From positions 62,001 through 126,000 of the forward strand of contig NZ_BMSE01000011.1 of NCBI RefSeq assembly GCF_014648995.1: 64,000 nt of DNA, written 5' to 3'. This document shows, piece by piece, positions 8,478 through 16,998 of the stretch. A program made the position numbers and the translations under genes. Position 1 is the first letter of the stretch; every line of letters starts with the position of its first letter. The notes under the pieces were generated by a model. The model made no database searches, had not been told where the DNA came from, and saw only the letters and a list, made by a program, of their open reading frames with translations. Origin of the DNA: Streptomyces massasporeus (GTDB taxonomy: Bacteria > Actinomycetota > Actinomycetes > Streptomycetales > Streptomycetaceae).

Positions 8478-9275
8478 CTAGGCCACGTCGGTCAGCTTCG
8501 GCATCTCGCCCTCGGTCGTCGTGGTGTCGATCACCGAGAAGTTCGCGCCCTGCGGGTCGCTGATCGCCGCGAACCGGCCGAAGGGAGTGGTCATCGGGCC
8601 GAACCGCAGCACGCCGCCGAGTTTGGTGGCCCTCGCCACGGCCTCGTCGCAGTCCTCGACCCCGAAGTAGACGTTGATGTACGGCCGCATCTCGGGCGGG
8701 AACTCCTCGCCCATCTTCATCCGGCCCAGCACGGTGCGCTCGCCCAGGTCGTAGATCCGGAAGTCGATCTCGCCGTCCCGCATGTCCCGCTGCCGGTAGG
8801 AGAAGACGGCGGGGAAGAACGCGTCGGATTTCTCCGGCTCGCGGGTGAAGACCTCCGCCCAGGTGTAGGCACCGGGTTCTCCCATCGCCTGGAATCCCTC
8901 GTGGGTGCCCGCCTGCCAGACACCGAAGACGACGCCACCGGGGTCGCGGGCCAGGCACATGGTGCCGAAGTCGGCGACCTGCATCGGCTCCATCAGCACC
9001 TCGCCGCCGTGGTCACGGATCCTGGCCGCGGTGGCGGCGGCGTCCTGGGACGCGAAGTAGAGGCACCACTGCGACAGGCCTTCCTGGCCGGGCATGGGCG
9101 GGACGACGGCGGCTACCGCCTTGCCGTTCGCGGAGGCCTGCGTGTAGTTGCCGAACTCCGCGGACGACTCGGCGAAGGTCCAGCCGAGGACCTCGCCGTA
9201 GAAGCTCTTGGCCCCTTCGAGGTCACTGAACATCGCGTCGGCCCAGCACGGGGTTCCTTCAGGTTGCACGGCCAT
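8478..9275 (-). CDS. Two-domain VOC (glyoxalase/bleomycin-resistance fold) protein
   Basis: A 265-residue protein made of two tandem vicinal-oxygen-chelate domains (about 8-125 and 135-255), beginning GTPCWADAMFSDLEGAKSFY and again AYTWAEVFTREPEKSDAFF. It resembles the mycobacterial CFP30B-like hydroxylase annotations in length and layout. The N-terminal CWADAM lacks the usual His ligand, so catalysis is uncertain. It stands alone, convergent with nothing close. Confidence 0.85.
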   Translation of the reverse strand: MAVQPEGTPCWADAMFSDLEGAKSFYGEVLGWTFAESSAEFGNYTQASANGKAVAAVVPPMPGQEGLSQWCLYFASQDAAATAARIRDHGGEVLMEPMQVADFGTMCLARDPGGVVFGVWQAGTHEGFQAMGEPGAYTWAEVFTREPEKSDAFFPAVFSYRQRDMRDGEIDFRIYDLGERTVLGRMKMGEEFPPEMRPYINVYFGVEDCDEAVARATKLGGVLRFGPMTTPFGRFAAISDPQGANFSVIDTTTTEGEMPKLTDVA

Positions 9276-9461
9276 GGCTGCGGCCCTCTCCGAATGAGTG
9301 GATCTGAGTGAGGTCTGAGTGGAATCGTCCGCTTCCTCACGCTAGTCACCCGGGAGCCTGCCCGCGCGTCGAGCGGGCCGTCACACGGCGGGCGTCTTCC
9401 CTCCGGCGCCCGGCTGTGCTTGCCTGAGTGCCCTTTCGGTGGCCGGGGCGGGAGTTGCCGT

Positions 9462-10361
9462 ATGCGCAAGCCGTGGGTCGTGGGGGTACTGCTGGCCGGG
9501 ATGCTCCTCGGCGGGTGCGGGGATCCCGCATCCGCACCCGAGGAGCCGGCACCGGCGGCACCGCGCACGTCGACGACCACCCACCAGCGCGCCCCCGCCT
9601 CCCCCGGACCGCTGCCGAGGAAGGCGCCCACGGTGCTGTACCTCGGGGACTCGCTGGCGATGGAGGGCCAGAAGGTCCTGGGCCAGGAGTTGCGCCGGGA
9701 CCTGAGGGCGAAGTACACCGCCGCCCCGTACTCCGGCACCACCCTGTGCGACTACCTGGAGGGCACGGCCGACCGTTCCCTGGTGCCGGCCGCGGACAAG
9801 GCCGCCGCGCTGGTGCGCAGGCTGCGGCCCGACTTCGTGGTCCTGCAGTTCTGGGGGAACTCCTGGGGCTACACGCCGTGCATGGACGGCATCACCTACG
9901 ACAAGGCCCCGGCCCGGTACTTCAGTCGCTACGCCGCCGACGCGCTGCGGCTCACCGAGCAGATCGCCGCGGCCGGGGGCGGCAGCCGCCCGAGGATCGT
10001 CTGGGTGTCGCAGGGCCCGGATCCGATCACCCCCGACCGGGTCCGGCGTGTCAACGCGCTCTACGAGAGGCGGGCCGCCGCCTCGGGGGACCTCGTGGCG
10101 GACGCCGGGAAGGCGGTGAGCCCGGCCGGCGGCCGGTACACCTGGACGCAGTCCCTGCCGTGCACGGCGTACGAGCGTGCCCACCGCGGCCTGTGCACAC
10201 AGCCCGGCCGCGACCGCACCGCCCTGCACCGCGACGACGACCATCTGCACTTCTGCCTGGCCCCCACCACCAGCCGGCCGAAGCCTTGCCCGGTCCGCTC
10301 CCCCGGGATCCTGCGCCTCGCCCGGGAGGTCACCAAAACCATTCGACAGGCGGCGCGTTGA
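9462..10361 (+). CDS. SGNH-hydrolase-like lipoprotein
   Basis: A 299-residue secreted lipoprotein. The ATG at 9462 (MRKPWVVG) gives a clean signal peptide with lipobox LLGGC, so the longer frame from 9420 is rejected. After a Pro/Ala/Thr-rich tether, block I of the SGNH/GDSL fold is visible (VLYLGDSLAMEGQ) with Ser as nucleophile. Block V is near the end (DDDHLHFC), holding the Asp-x-x-His pair. Such proteins act as esterases or O-acetyl transferases/esterases at the cell surface. The substrate is unknown. Four scattered cysteines may form disulfides. Confidence 0.82.
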   Translation: MRKPWVVGVLLAGMLLGGCGDPASAPEEPAPAAPRTSTTTHQRAPASPGPLPRKAPTVLYLGDSLAMEGQKVLGQELRRDLRAKYTAAPYSGTTLCDYLEGTADRSLVPAADKAAALVRRLRPDFVVLQFWGNSWGYTPCMDGITYDKAPARYFSRYAADALRLTEQIAAAGGGSRPRIVWVSQGPDPITPDRVRRVNALYERRAAASGDLVADAGKAVSPAGGRYTWTQSLPCTAYERAHRGLCTQPGRDRTALHRDDDHLHFCLAPTTSRPKPCPVRSPGILRLAREVTKTIRQAAR

Positions 10362-10393
10362 CCGCTCGAATGGGTGCCATGTGTGCGGTGCGA

Positions 10394-11269
10394 ATGCATG
10401 AGGACGAGGTGGCCGTCGACGTCCCGCTGGTCGGCCGGCTGATCGCGGAGCAGTTCCCGCAGTGGGCCGGACTGCCCCTGCGGCGCCTGGAGTCCTCCGG
10501 GACGGAGAACGCCATGTTCCGCCTCGGTGCGGACAAGGTCGTACGGCTCCCCCGGCACCCTCGCGCCGTGGAGGCCATCACCCACGAACTGCGCTGGCTG
10601 CCCAGGCTGGCCCCCGCGCTGCCCGCAGCCTCCCCCGAGCCCCTCGGGCGGGGCGAGCCCGACGGCGGGTTCCCCTGGCCCTGGTCGGTGTACGGCTGGC
10701 TGGACGGCCGCAACCCGGTGCCCGGCGCGCTCGAGGAACCCGTGCCGCTCGCCGAGGACCTGGCGGCGTACGTCACGGCCCTGCGCGGGATCGACGCGTC
10801 CAAGGGCCCGCCGGGGTACCGGGGAGTGCCGTTGGCGGCACGGGACCGGTTCCTGCGCGAGGCGCTGGCGCAGCTCGCGGGGCGGGTCGACACCGCCGCG
10901 GTGACGAAGGCGTGGGAGGCGGCCCTGCGCGTCCCGGAGCACACGGGGCCGCCGGTGTGGGCCCACGGCGATCTGATGGCCGGGAACCTCCTGGTCACGG
11001 GCGGGCGGCTCAGCGCCGTGATCGACTTCGGCACGGTGGGGGTCGGCGATCCCGCCGTCGATCTCATCGGGGCCTGGTGTCTCCTGCCCGCCGGGGCCCG
11101 CGGCGTCCTCCGCGAGGCCGTGGGAGCCGGCGAAGCCGAGTGGGCACGGGCCCGGGGCTGGGCCCTGTCGATCGCGGTCATCGCCCTGCCGTACTACTGG
11201 GACACGAACCCGCCGGTCGCGGAGAACTCCCGGCATGCGATCGGGGAGATCCTGGCCGAGACGGCGTAG
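10394..11269 (+). CDS. APH-family phosphotransferase
   Basis: A 291-residue kinase-fold protein of the aminoglycoside/choline phosphotransferase family. The catalytic loop is WAHGDLMAGNLLV and the metal-binding loop IDFGTVGVGDPAVD. The N-terminal lobe has VVRLPRHP in place of the lysine strand. The start is ambiguous among ATGs at 10370, 10379 and 10394. I use 10394 because MHEDEVAVDVPLV resembles family N-termini. Members are often annotated as antibiotic kinases, but resistance cannot be inferred from sequence alone. Confidence 0.82.
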   Translation: MHEDEVAVDVPLVGRLIAEQFPQWAGLPLRRLESSGTENAMFRLGADKVVRLPRHPRAVEAITHELRWLPRLAPALPAASPEPLGRGEPDGGFPWPWSVYGWLDGRNPVPGALEEPVPLAEDLAAYVTALRGIDASKGPPGYRGVPLAARDRFLREALAQLAGRVDTAAVTKAWEAALRVPEHTGPPVWAHGDLMAGNLLVTGGRLSAVIDFGTVGVGDPAVDLIGAWCLLPAGARGVLREAVGAGEAEWARARGWALSIAVIALPYYWDTNPPVAENSRHAIGEILAETA

Positions 11270-11346
11270 GGGCGGAGACGGCTCAGCCCCCGTGGGAGGC
11301 ACTTCCGCCCCGGTGCGGGCAAGCTCCGCCCCCTGTGGGTGACGCG

Positions 11347-11829
11347 TCACTCGCCCGCGTACGCCTTCTCCAGGGCCGCGATGTCGAACTTGCTCATCGC
11401 CATGAACGCCTGGGTGACGCGGGCCGCCTTCGCGGGGTCCGGGTCGGTGATCATCGCGTCGAGCCGGTCCGGGACCACCTGCCAGGACACGCCGAACCGG
11501 TCCTTCAGCCAGCCGCAGGGGCCGGGCTCACCGCCGTTCTCGGTGAGCTTCGCCCAGTAGTGGTCGATCTCCTCCTGGTTCTCGCAGAAGAGCATGAAGG
11601 AGGTGGCCTCGGTGAACGTGAACTGGGGGCCGCCGTTGAGCCCGAGGAAGCGGTGCCCGTTGGCCGTGAACTCGACGGTCATCACGGTACCGGCGGCCTG
11701 GGGCGCTCCCTCGGGGTAGCGCGCGATCTTGCCGACGCTGGAGTTCTTGAAGACCGAGACGTAGAAATGGGCGGCCTCCTCCGCCTGGCCGTCGAACCAG
11801 AGACACGTGGTGAAACCGTCGGTGGTCAT
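11347..11829 (-). CDS. PhnB-like VOC protein
   Basis: A 160-residue single-domain protein of the PhnB / 3-demethylubiquinone-methyltransferase-like VOC group. Recognisable parts are TCLWFDGQAEEAAHFY at the N-terminus and the later CGWLKDRFGVSWQVVP. The family is structurally a glyoxalase-type fold, and the methyltransferase name is historical. The final part (ALEKAYAGE) is typical. Function in the cell is unknown. Confidence 0.88.
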   Translation of the reverse strand: MTTDGFTTCLWFDGQAEEAAHFYVSVFKNSSVGKIARYPEGAPQAAGTVMTVEFTANGHRFLGLNGGPQFTFTEATSFMLFCENQEEIDHYWAKLTENGGEPGPCGWLKDRFGVSWQVVPDRLDAMITDPDPAKAARVTQAFMAMSKFDIAALEKAYAGE

Positions 11830-11952
11830 GAGTCCTCCTGGAGGCGTGGAACGCTGTCACCACTGTCGACCGGCCGGGGCCCCGGAACTCATCGGTCGGC
11901 CGGCCCGCAAATTCAGGTGGCCGTTACACCGTTCGGAACTAGGCTCGCGGCC

Positions 11953-13158
11953 ATGACGTCCACGCCCGCCGACAGCGGCATCCGTCCCTTCCGCATCGAC
12001 GTACCGCAGAGCGACCTCGACGACCTGCACGACCGACTCGACCGGGCGCGATGGCCCGACGAGCTGCCCGGCGTGGGCTGGACGTACGGCGTTCCGTCGG
12101 GCTATCTGCGCGAGCTGGTGCGGTACTGGCGGCACACGTACGACTGGCGGGCCGCCGAGGCGCGGCTGAACGCCTGGCCGCAGTTCACCACCGAGATCGA
12201 CGGCGCGCGGGTGCACTTCGCGCACATCCGCTCCCCCGAGCCCGACGCCACCCCGCTGATCGTCACGCACGGCTGGCCGGGTTCGATCGTCGAGTTCGCC
12301 GACATCGTGGGGCCGCTCACCGACCCGGCCGCCCACGGCGGCGATCCCGCCGACGCCTTCCACGTGGTGCTGCCGAGCATTCCCGGCTTCGGGTTCTCCG
12401 GTCCCACCCGGGAGACCGGCTGGGAGGCGCGCCGGATCGCCGACGCCTGGGCCGAGCTGATGACGCGCCTCGGCTACGAGAGGTTCGGCGCCCAGGGCGG
12501 CGACTGGGGTGCGGGCATCTCCCGCGAACTGGGCCGCGTCCACCCCGATCGGGTCGCCGGCGTCCACCTCAATCTGCTGCCCGGCGCACAGGCCTCCACC
12601 GAGCCGACCGCCGAGGAACTGGAGGCACTGAGCCCCGCGGAGCGCGAGCGTACGCTCACCTCGTGGCGACGGTGGCGGGAATGGTCCCGCGACGGCACGG
12701 GCTACTTCCACGTGCAGTCCACCCGGCCGCAGACCCTGTCCTACGCGCTCACCGACTCCCCGGTGGGGCAACTCGCCTGGGTCGTCGAGAAGTTCCAGGA
12801 GTGGACGGACTCCGGGGAGGTGCCCGAGGAGGCCGTCGACCGGGACCTGATGCTCACGAACGTGATGCTGTACTGGCTGACGGGCACGGCGGGTTCGTCG
12901 GCGCGGGTCTACTACGAGCGCGCCCACGCCCGGGGCGAGAGGATCGCCGCCCCGCAGGAGCCCTCCACCGCGCCGACCGCGGTGGCGTCCTTCTTCGGCG
13001 ACCCCCAGATCCCGCTGCGCCACAAGGCCGAGCGGACGGAGAACATCGTCCGCTGGACGGAGTTCGACCACGGCGGGCACTTCGCGGCGATGGAACAGCC
13101 GGACCTGCTGGTGGGTGATGTGCGGGCGTTCTTCCGCCAGTTGCGCGAGAAAGGCTGA
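11953..13158 (+). CDS. Epoxide hydrolase (alpha/beta-hydrolase)
   Basis: A 401-residue protein with the EHN-type N-terminal region (FRIDVPQSDLDDLHDRL) followed by an alpha/beta-hydrolase core. The oxyanion loop is HGWPGS, the nucleophile Asp sits in QGGDWGAG, and the catalytic His in FDHGGHFAAME. These match microsomal-type/juvenile-hormone-like epoxide hydrolases, which open epoxides to diols through an aspartyl ester. The ATG at 11953 follows a short divergent region shared with the PhnB-like gene. Confidence 0.92.
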   Translation: MTSTPADSGIRPFRIDVPQSDLDDLHDRLDRARWPDELPGVGWTYGVPSGYLRELVRYWRHTYDWRAAEARLNAWPQFTTEIDGARVHFAHIRSPEPDATPLIVTHGWPGSIVEFADIVGPLTDPAAHGGDPADAFHVVLPSIPGFGFSGPTRETGWEARRIADAWAELMTRLGYERFGAQGGDWGAGISRELGRVHPDRVAGVHLNLLPGAQASTEPTAEELEALSPAERERTLTSWRRWREWSRDGTGYFHVQSTRPQTLSYALTDSPVGQLAWVVEKFQEWTDSGEVPEEAVDRDLMLTNVMLYWLTGTAGSSARVYYERAHARGERIAAPQEPSTAPTAVASFFGDPQIPLRHKAERTENIVRWTEFDHGGHFAAMEQPDLLVGDVRAFFRQLREKG

Positions 13159-13168
13159 GCGTTCGGGC

Positions 13169-13198
13169 TCTGCCGGTAGCGGATCTGCCGAGGGCAGA
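13169..13198. promoter_or_regulatory. Tandem PopR-type operators before clpP3
   Basis: TCTGCC-GAG-GGCAGA at 13184-13198 is a perfect inverted repeat. A second half-degenerate copy, TCTGCC-GGT-AGCGGA, lies at 13169-13183 immediately before it. The TCTGCC-N3-GGCAGA sequence is the palindrome that I recall being reported for PopR upstream of the S. lividans clpP3 operon. The sites end 95 bases before clpP3, and a PopR-like gene sits just beyond clpP4. Confidence 0.75.
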
Positions 13199-13293
13199 GA
13201 AACCGTTCGCGGGCATCGCCCGAGGTCAAGAGTGGAGTCGACGGCACATCCCCGACACGTCCGCGGCACCTGTCGCCGCGACGAGGAGAACCG

Positions 13294-13935
13294 ATGACTC
13301 CACTCACGACACTCGCCCCGCGGGCGGAGGAGGGCGACACCCCTCCGACCCGGTTCGACGACCACCTGGCCGCCCAACTGCTGGCGCAGCGCATCGTGCT
13401 GCTGGGCACCCAGGTCGACGAGGTCTCCGCCAACCGGGTCTGCTCCCAGTTGCTCATCCTGTCCGCGGAGGACGCCCACACCGACATCAGCCTGTACATC
13501 AACAGCCCGGGCGGTGCGGTGCACGCGGGTCTCGCCATCTACGACACGATGCGGCTGATCCCGAACGACGTCTCCACACTGGCCATGGGCTTCGCGGCCA
13601 GCATGGGCCAGTTCCTGCTGAGCGTCGGCGCGCCGGGCAAGCGCTACGCCCTGCCGAACGCGCGGATCATGATGCACCAGCCGTCGGCGGGCATCGGCGG
13701 CACCACCGCCGACATCGAGATCCAGGCGGAGAACCTGGAGTTCACCAAGCGGACCATCGAACGGATCACCGCCGAGCACACCGGCCAGAGCCCGGAGACC
13801 ATCTCCCGGGACGGTGACCGCGACCGCTGGTTCACGGCCGAGGAGGCCAGGGAGTACGGCATGGTGGACCAGGTCGTGGAGTCCCTCGCGGACGTCCGCC
13901 CGGCGGCCACCCGGCGCAGGATGGGGCTGCAGTGA
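13294..13935 (+). CDS. clpP3: ATP-dependent Clp protease proteolytic subunit ClpP3
   Basis: A 213-residue ClpP serine-protease subunit. The catalytic triad is intact: Ser103 in GFAASMGQ, His128 in RIMMHQP, and Asp in ISRDGDRDRW. YINSPGGAVHAGLAIYD and the C-terminal AREYGMVDQVV are standard. GAGGAG precedes the ATG at 13294. The stop overlaps the clpP4 start by one base (TGATG), implying translational coupling. The name follows the adjacent clpP4, PopR-like regulator and PopR-type operator. In Streptomyces this operon backs up the housekeeping clpP1P2. Confidence 0.9.
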   Translation: MTPLTTLAPRAEEGDTPPTRFDDHLAAQLLAQRIVLLGTQVDEVSANRVCSQLLILSAEDAHTDISLYINSPGGAVHAGLAIYDTMRLIPNDVSTLAMGFAASMGQFLLSVGAPGKRYALPNARIMMHQPSAGIGGTTADIEIQAENLEFTKRTIERITAEHTGQSPETISRDGDRDRWFTAEEAREYGMVDQVVESLADVRPAATRRRMGLQ

Positions 13936-14537
13936 TGGGGACGTACACAATTCCGAACGTCGTCGAGCGCACCCCGCAGGGCGAGCGGTCCTACGACGTC
14001 TTCAGCCGGCTGCTGTCCGAGCGGATCATCTTCCTCGGCACCGAGATCGACGACGGCGTCGCCAACGTCGTCATCGCCCAGCTCCTCCACCTGGAGTCGT
14101 CCTCGCCGGAGAGCGAGATCGCGATCTACATCAACTCGCCGGGCGGCTCGTTCACCTCGCTCATGGCGATCTACGACACCATGACGTTCGTGCAGGCGCC
14201 GATCTCCACGTTCTGCGTCGGGCAGGCGGCCTCCACGGCGGCCGTGCTGCTGGCCGGCGGGGATCCCGGGCGGCGGTTCGTGCTGGAGCACTCGCGGGTG
14301 CTGCTCGGACAGCCGGCCGCGGGCGGGCAGCGCGGCATGGTGTCCGACCTGGCGCTCCAGGCCAAGGAGATGGTGCGGATCCGCTCCCAGGTGGAGGAGG
14401 TGCTGGCGCGGCACACCCACCACGACGTGACGGCGCTGCGGGCCGACATGGACCGCGACAAGGTGTTCACCGCGCAGGAGGCGGTGGGCTACGGGCTGGC
14501 CGACGAGGTGCTCAGCCGGCGCCACGTCACGGTCTGA
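13935..14537 (+). CDS. clpP4: ClpP4-type subunit lacking the catalytic histidine
   Basis: A 200-residue ClpP-family protein starting at ATG 13935 (a GTG at 13932 is also in frame). The fold motifs are present (YINSPGGSFTSLMAIYD, GLADEVL), and the nucleophile Ser100 is in GQAASTAAV. In the segment that normally reads IHQP, however, the sequence is RVLLGQPAAG, with Gly125 where the catalytic His should be. The subunit is therefore probably inactive on its own and may act as a structural ring partner of ClpP3. Confidence 0.88.
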   Translation: MGTYTIPNVVERTPQGERSYDVFSRLLSERIIFLGTEIDDGVANVVIAQLLHLESSSPESEIAIYINSPGGSFTSLMAIYDTMTFVQAPISTFCVGQAASTAAVLLAGGDPGRRFVLEHSRVLLGQPAAGGQRGMVSDLALQAKEMVRIRSQVEEVLARHTHHDVTALRADMDRDKVFTAQEAVGYGLADEVLSRRHVTV

Positions 14538-14558
14538 GGCGCCGGCCGGCGATACGGC

Positions 14559-14972
14559 TCAGGCGGCCAGGCACATGCCGTCACGCGACGGGGTGGTGAC
14601 CCCGCGGCGGCTGCCGACCGTGTAGCGCGAGGTGACGCGGGTCAGTTCGCCCTGCGCCCTCGTGAGCAGGTCGCCGAGGCCCAGTCCGAGGGCGTGGGCG
14701 GCGGCCGCGAGGACCTCCGAGGATGCCTCCTTGCGGCCGCGCTCCACCTCCGAGAGGTAGGGCATGGAGATCCGTGCCTCGTCGGCGACGTCCTTCAGCG
14801 TGCGCTCCTGCGCGAGGCGTTCACGGCGCAGGACGTCACCCACGAGGTCCCGCCACAGCGGCTCCTTCGCGGCGGGGGCCGGCGGCGCCTGGCGCGGCGG
14901 TGCGCCGGAGGGGCGCGCACCGTGCGGGCGCAGGGGGATGACTCGGGCTTCGTTCGGCAGGTGGTTGCTCAC
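14559..14972 (-). CDS. popR: PopR-like XRE regulator of clpP3 operon
   Basis: A 137-residue protein with a Pro-rich N-terminus and a Cro/CI helix-turn-helix at about 45-105 (LKDVADEARISMPYLSEVER), related to ClgR. GTG start at 14972. The protein ends DGMCLAA. C-terminal alanines are known to mark S. lividans PopR for degradation by ClpP1P2, so this ending supports the assignment. It converges on clpP4, and the PopR-type palindromes stand before clpP3. The expected role is to activate clpP3P4 when ClpP1P2 activity fails. The name is based on context, not alignment. Confidence 0.8.
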   Translation of the reverse strand: MSNHLPNEARVIPLRPHGARPSGAPPRQAPPAPAAKEPLWRDLVGDVLRRERLAQERTLKDVADEARISMPYLSEVERGRKEASSEVLAAAAHALGLGLGDLLTRAQGELTRVTSRYTVGSRRGVTTPSRDGMCLAA

Positions 14973-15176
14973 TTCTCCAGCCTAGGAATCCCGGCCGCCG
15001 GGGGAAGGGCCCGGCGTTCCGCCCTGGGTGGAATCACCCCGCGCACGAGAAGGAAGGGAACATTCCGCCCGATTTCACCCATGGCAGAATCGGAGGGCAT
15101 GGTGCGCGTCAACCCGGGTACCCGCAACTCGGGAGTACCTATGCAGATGTCCGCCGTGACGTTCGTGGGAGAGGTA

Positions 15177-16064
15177 ATGGAGACCGCCGTGATCCGGTCG
15201 AAGGCACAGGTCGTCGAGGAGAACACCGAGGCCGCCGCGGGTGACGGAGCACTGCCGGGCGTCGTGGACCCGCGGTCCGTGGCCCCGCGGGACGCGAGGC
15301 AGCTGTCCCGCCAGTTCTTCCAGCGCCTGACGGAACTCGAAGAGGGAACGCACGAGTACCAGTACGCGCGCAACACCCTGATCGAGATGAACATGTCGCT
15401 CGTGCGTTTCGCGGCCGGCCGCTTCCGGGGCCGTGGCGACGACATGGAGGACATCGTCCAGACCGGCATGATCGGCCTGATCAAGGCCATCGACCGGTTC
15501 GAGCTCTCGCGCGAGGTCGAGTTCACCTCCTTCGCGCTGCCGTACATCGTCGGCGAGATCAAGCGGTTCTTCCGGGACACCACGTGGGCGGTGCACGTGC
15601 CGCGGCGGCTCCAGGAGCTGCGCGTGGAGCTGGCCAAGGCCCGCGAGGAGCTCGCCAGCCGTCTGGACCGCGAGCCGACGGTCGCCGAGCTGGCGACCCT
15701 GATGAACATCTCCGAGCGTGAGGTCGTGGAGGGGCAGATCGCGGCGAACGGGTACAACTCGTCGTCGCTGGACGCCGCGCTCACCGGCGACGGCCCGGAG
15801 GGCGGCGAGGCGGTTCTGGCCGACTTCATCGGCGTGGAGGAGGACGGGCTACGGCTCGTCGAGGACTTCCACTCGCTGGCGCCGCTCATGGCGGAGCTGA
15901 GCGAGCGCGACCGGCAGATCATCCACATGCGGTTCGTCGAGGAGGCCACCCAGGCGGAGATCGGTGAGCAGCTCGGCTGCTCCCAGATGCACGTCTCCCG
16001 CCTGATCAAGCGGATCATCACGCGACTGCGCGAGGGCATGCTGGGCGAGCTGGGCTGCGCCTGA
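15177..16064 (+). CDS. SigB/SigF-type RNA polymerase sigma factor
   Basis: A 295-residue group 3 sigma factor. Region 2 is around residues 75-145 (DMEDIVQTGMIGLIKAIDRF, then FTSFALPYIVGEIKRFFRD). Region 3 follows (PRRLQELRVELAKAREEL), and the region 4 helix-turn-helix ends the protein (TQAEIGEQLGCSQMHVSRLI). It matches the stress sigma factors SigB/F/G/H of Streptomyces, which are held by RsbW-type anti-sigma kinases. GGGAGAGG stands before ATG 15177. An upstream in-frame ATG at 15141 also has a GGGAG site, so the protein could begin 12 residues earlier. Confidence 0.88.
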   Translation: METAVIRSKAQVVEENTEAAAGDGALPGVVDPRSVAPRDARQLSRQFFQRLTELEEGTHEYQYARNTLIEMNMSLVRFAAGRFRGRGDDMEDIVQTGMIGLIKAIDRFELSREVEFTSFALPYIVGEIKRFFRDTTWAVHVPRRLQELRVELAKAREELASRLDREPTVAELATLMNISEREVVEGQIAANGYNSSSLDAALTGDGPEGGEAVLADFIGVEEDGLRLVEDFHSLAPLMAELSERDRQIIHMRFVEEATQAEIGEQLGCSQMHVSRLIKRIITRLREGMLGELGCA

Positions 16065-16080
16065 CACCCTCGTCCGACCA

Positions 16081-16121
16081 GCGGGTGCCGTCCCCCATGT
16101 GGGAGTGGGGGTGGCACCCGC
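16081..16121. terminator. Hairpin terminator between sigma factor and RsbW-like gene
   Basis: GCGGGTGCC (16081-16089) pairs with GGCACCCGC (16113-16121), and a C-run/G-run continues the stem inward. It sits directly after the sigma factor stop and before the convergent gene end, as expected for a bidirectional stem-loop terminator. No T-run follows, which is usual in this genus. Confidence 0.6.
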
Positions 16122-16205
16122 GACCGTGTGTCGCCCTAGGTTTCGACCGTGTATCGCCGCTGGTTTCCGTCGGCCCGCGACCTTCCGCAGGCCCGCGAGG
16201 GTGTC

Positions 16206-16670
16206 TCAACCCTGAGGTGCGTCGGAGAGCGGCAGCACGGCGCGCACTCGCTTGCCCACCGGCACCCGTTCCACGCTGACCTGCTCCGCGAGCGCGTGGA
16301 CGATCTCCAGGCCGTGCCGGCCGATGCGCTCGGGGTTGCGGGGGAAGATGCGGGGCAGTGCGGAGCTGCTGTCGTAGACCGACACGGTCACCGCGGCGTC
16401 GGTGCCGACGAGCTCCAGGATGTAGGGCCCGTTGCTGTGCCGGTCGGCGTTCGTGATCAACTCGCTCACCACCAGCAGCACGGCGCCGTCGACACGGTCG
16501 TCGATCCGCGCGCACCACTCGGTCCTGAGCTGGTCGAGAAAGAGCGCGGCGAAGGACCGCGCCTCGGCGATGCAGCCCTGCTCGCCGGTGTAGTGTGCCG
16601 CCCGCCGCAGCGGTTCCACGGGCACGTCGAAACCAGTCGGTATCACTGCCCCGTCCAGGTGGTCGATCAT
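16206..16670 (-). CDS. RsbW-like ATP-binding regulatory protein
   Basis: A 154-residue protein with a GHKL (histidine-kinase-type) ATPase fold: ELITNADRHSNG is the N-box and GRHGLEIVHALAEQV the G-box region. In this family such proteins are anti-sigma or anti-anti-sigma kinases. ATG 16670 is chosen because GAGAGAAGA lies directly upstream. The protein converges on the SigB/SigF-type sigma factor and could regulate it, but many Streptomyces RsbW-like proteins are unlinked to their targets, so pairing is inference. Confidence 0.82.
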   Translation of the reverse strand: MIDHLDGAVIPTGFDVPVEPLRRAAHYTGEQGCIAEARSFAALFLDQLRTEWCARIDDRVDGAVLLVVSELITNADRHSNGPYILELVGTDAAVTVSVYDSSSALPRIFPRNPERIGRHGLEIVHALAEQVSVERVPVGKRVRAVLPLSDAPQG

Positions 16671-16857
16671 TCTTCTCTCTCCGGGAAGCCGGACTGGCCG
16701 GACGCTCTGCACCAGTGCTCGTACCCCGGGCCCGGCTTCACAGTCCTGACAGATTCTCCACCATTCGATGCCCCGGGCATTGTCCCCCCTTCGCGGGGCA
16801 CCCGGAAGGAATCAGGGCCGGCCGAGGGAGGCCGGGCCGGATCACCGGAGGTGCGCG

Positions 16858-16998
16858 GTGGCCTGGTGGACATGGCTGGTCGTGGTGATCGCGGCGCTCG
16901 TCGCCGTCGCGGCTGTGACGCTCGCCGTGCAGGCGGGCCGGCGGTCGGGGACCGTCATCGCGGTCCGGCGCCGTCCCGGCGGAAAGGGCCCGCGATGA
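16858..16998 (+). CDS. 46-residue single-pass membrane peptide
   Basis: GTG at 16858 with GGAGGT upstream opens a 46-codon frame. It encodes AWWTWLVVVIAALVAVAAV, a single transmembrane helix, followed by an Arg-rich tail (RRSGTVIAVRRRPGGKGPR). Its TGA overlaps the next start as ATGA, so it is likely translated together with the PRC-barrel proteins. No known family. It may serve as a membrane anchor or partner for them. Confidence 0.65.
   Translation: MAWWTWLVVVIAALVAVAAVTLAVQAGRRSGTVIAVRRRPGGKGPR

Noticed and set aside
10370..11269. Calling the APH-family protein an antibiotic-resistance kinase
   Set aside because: The family is broad; fold motifs alone do not show an antibiotic substrate.
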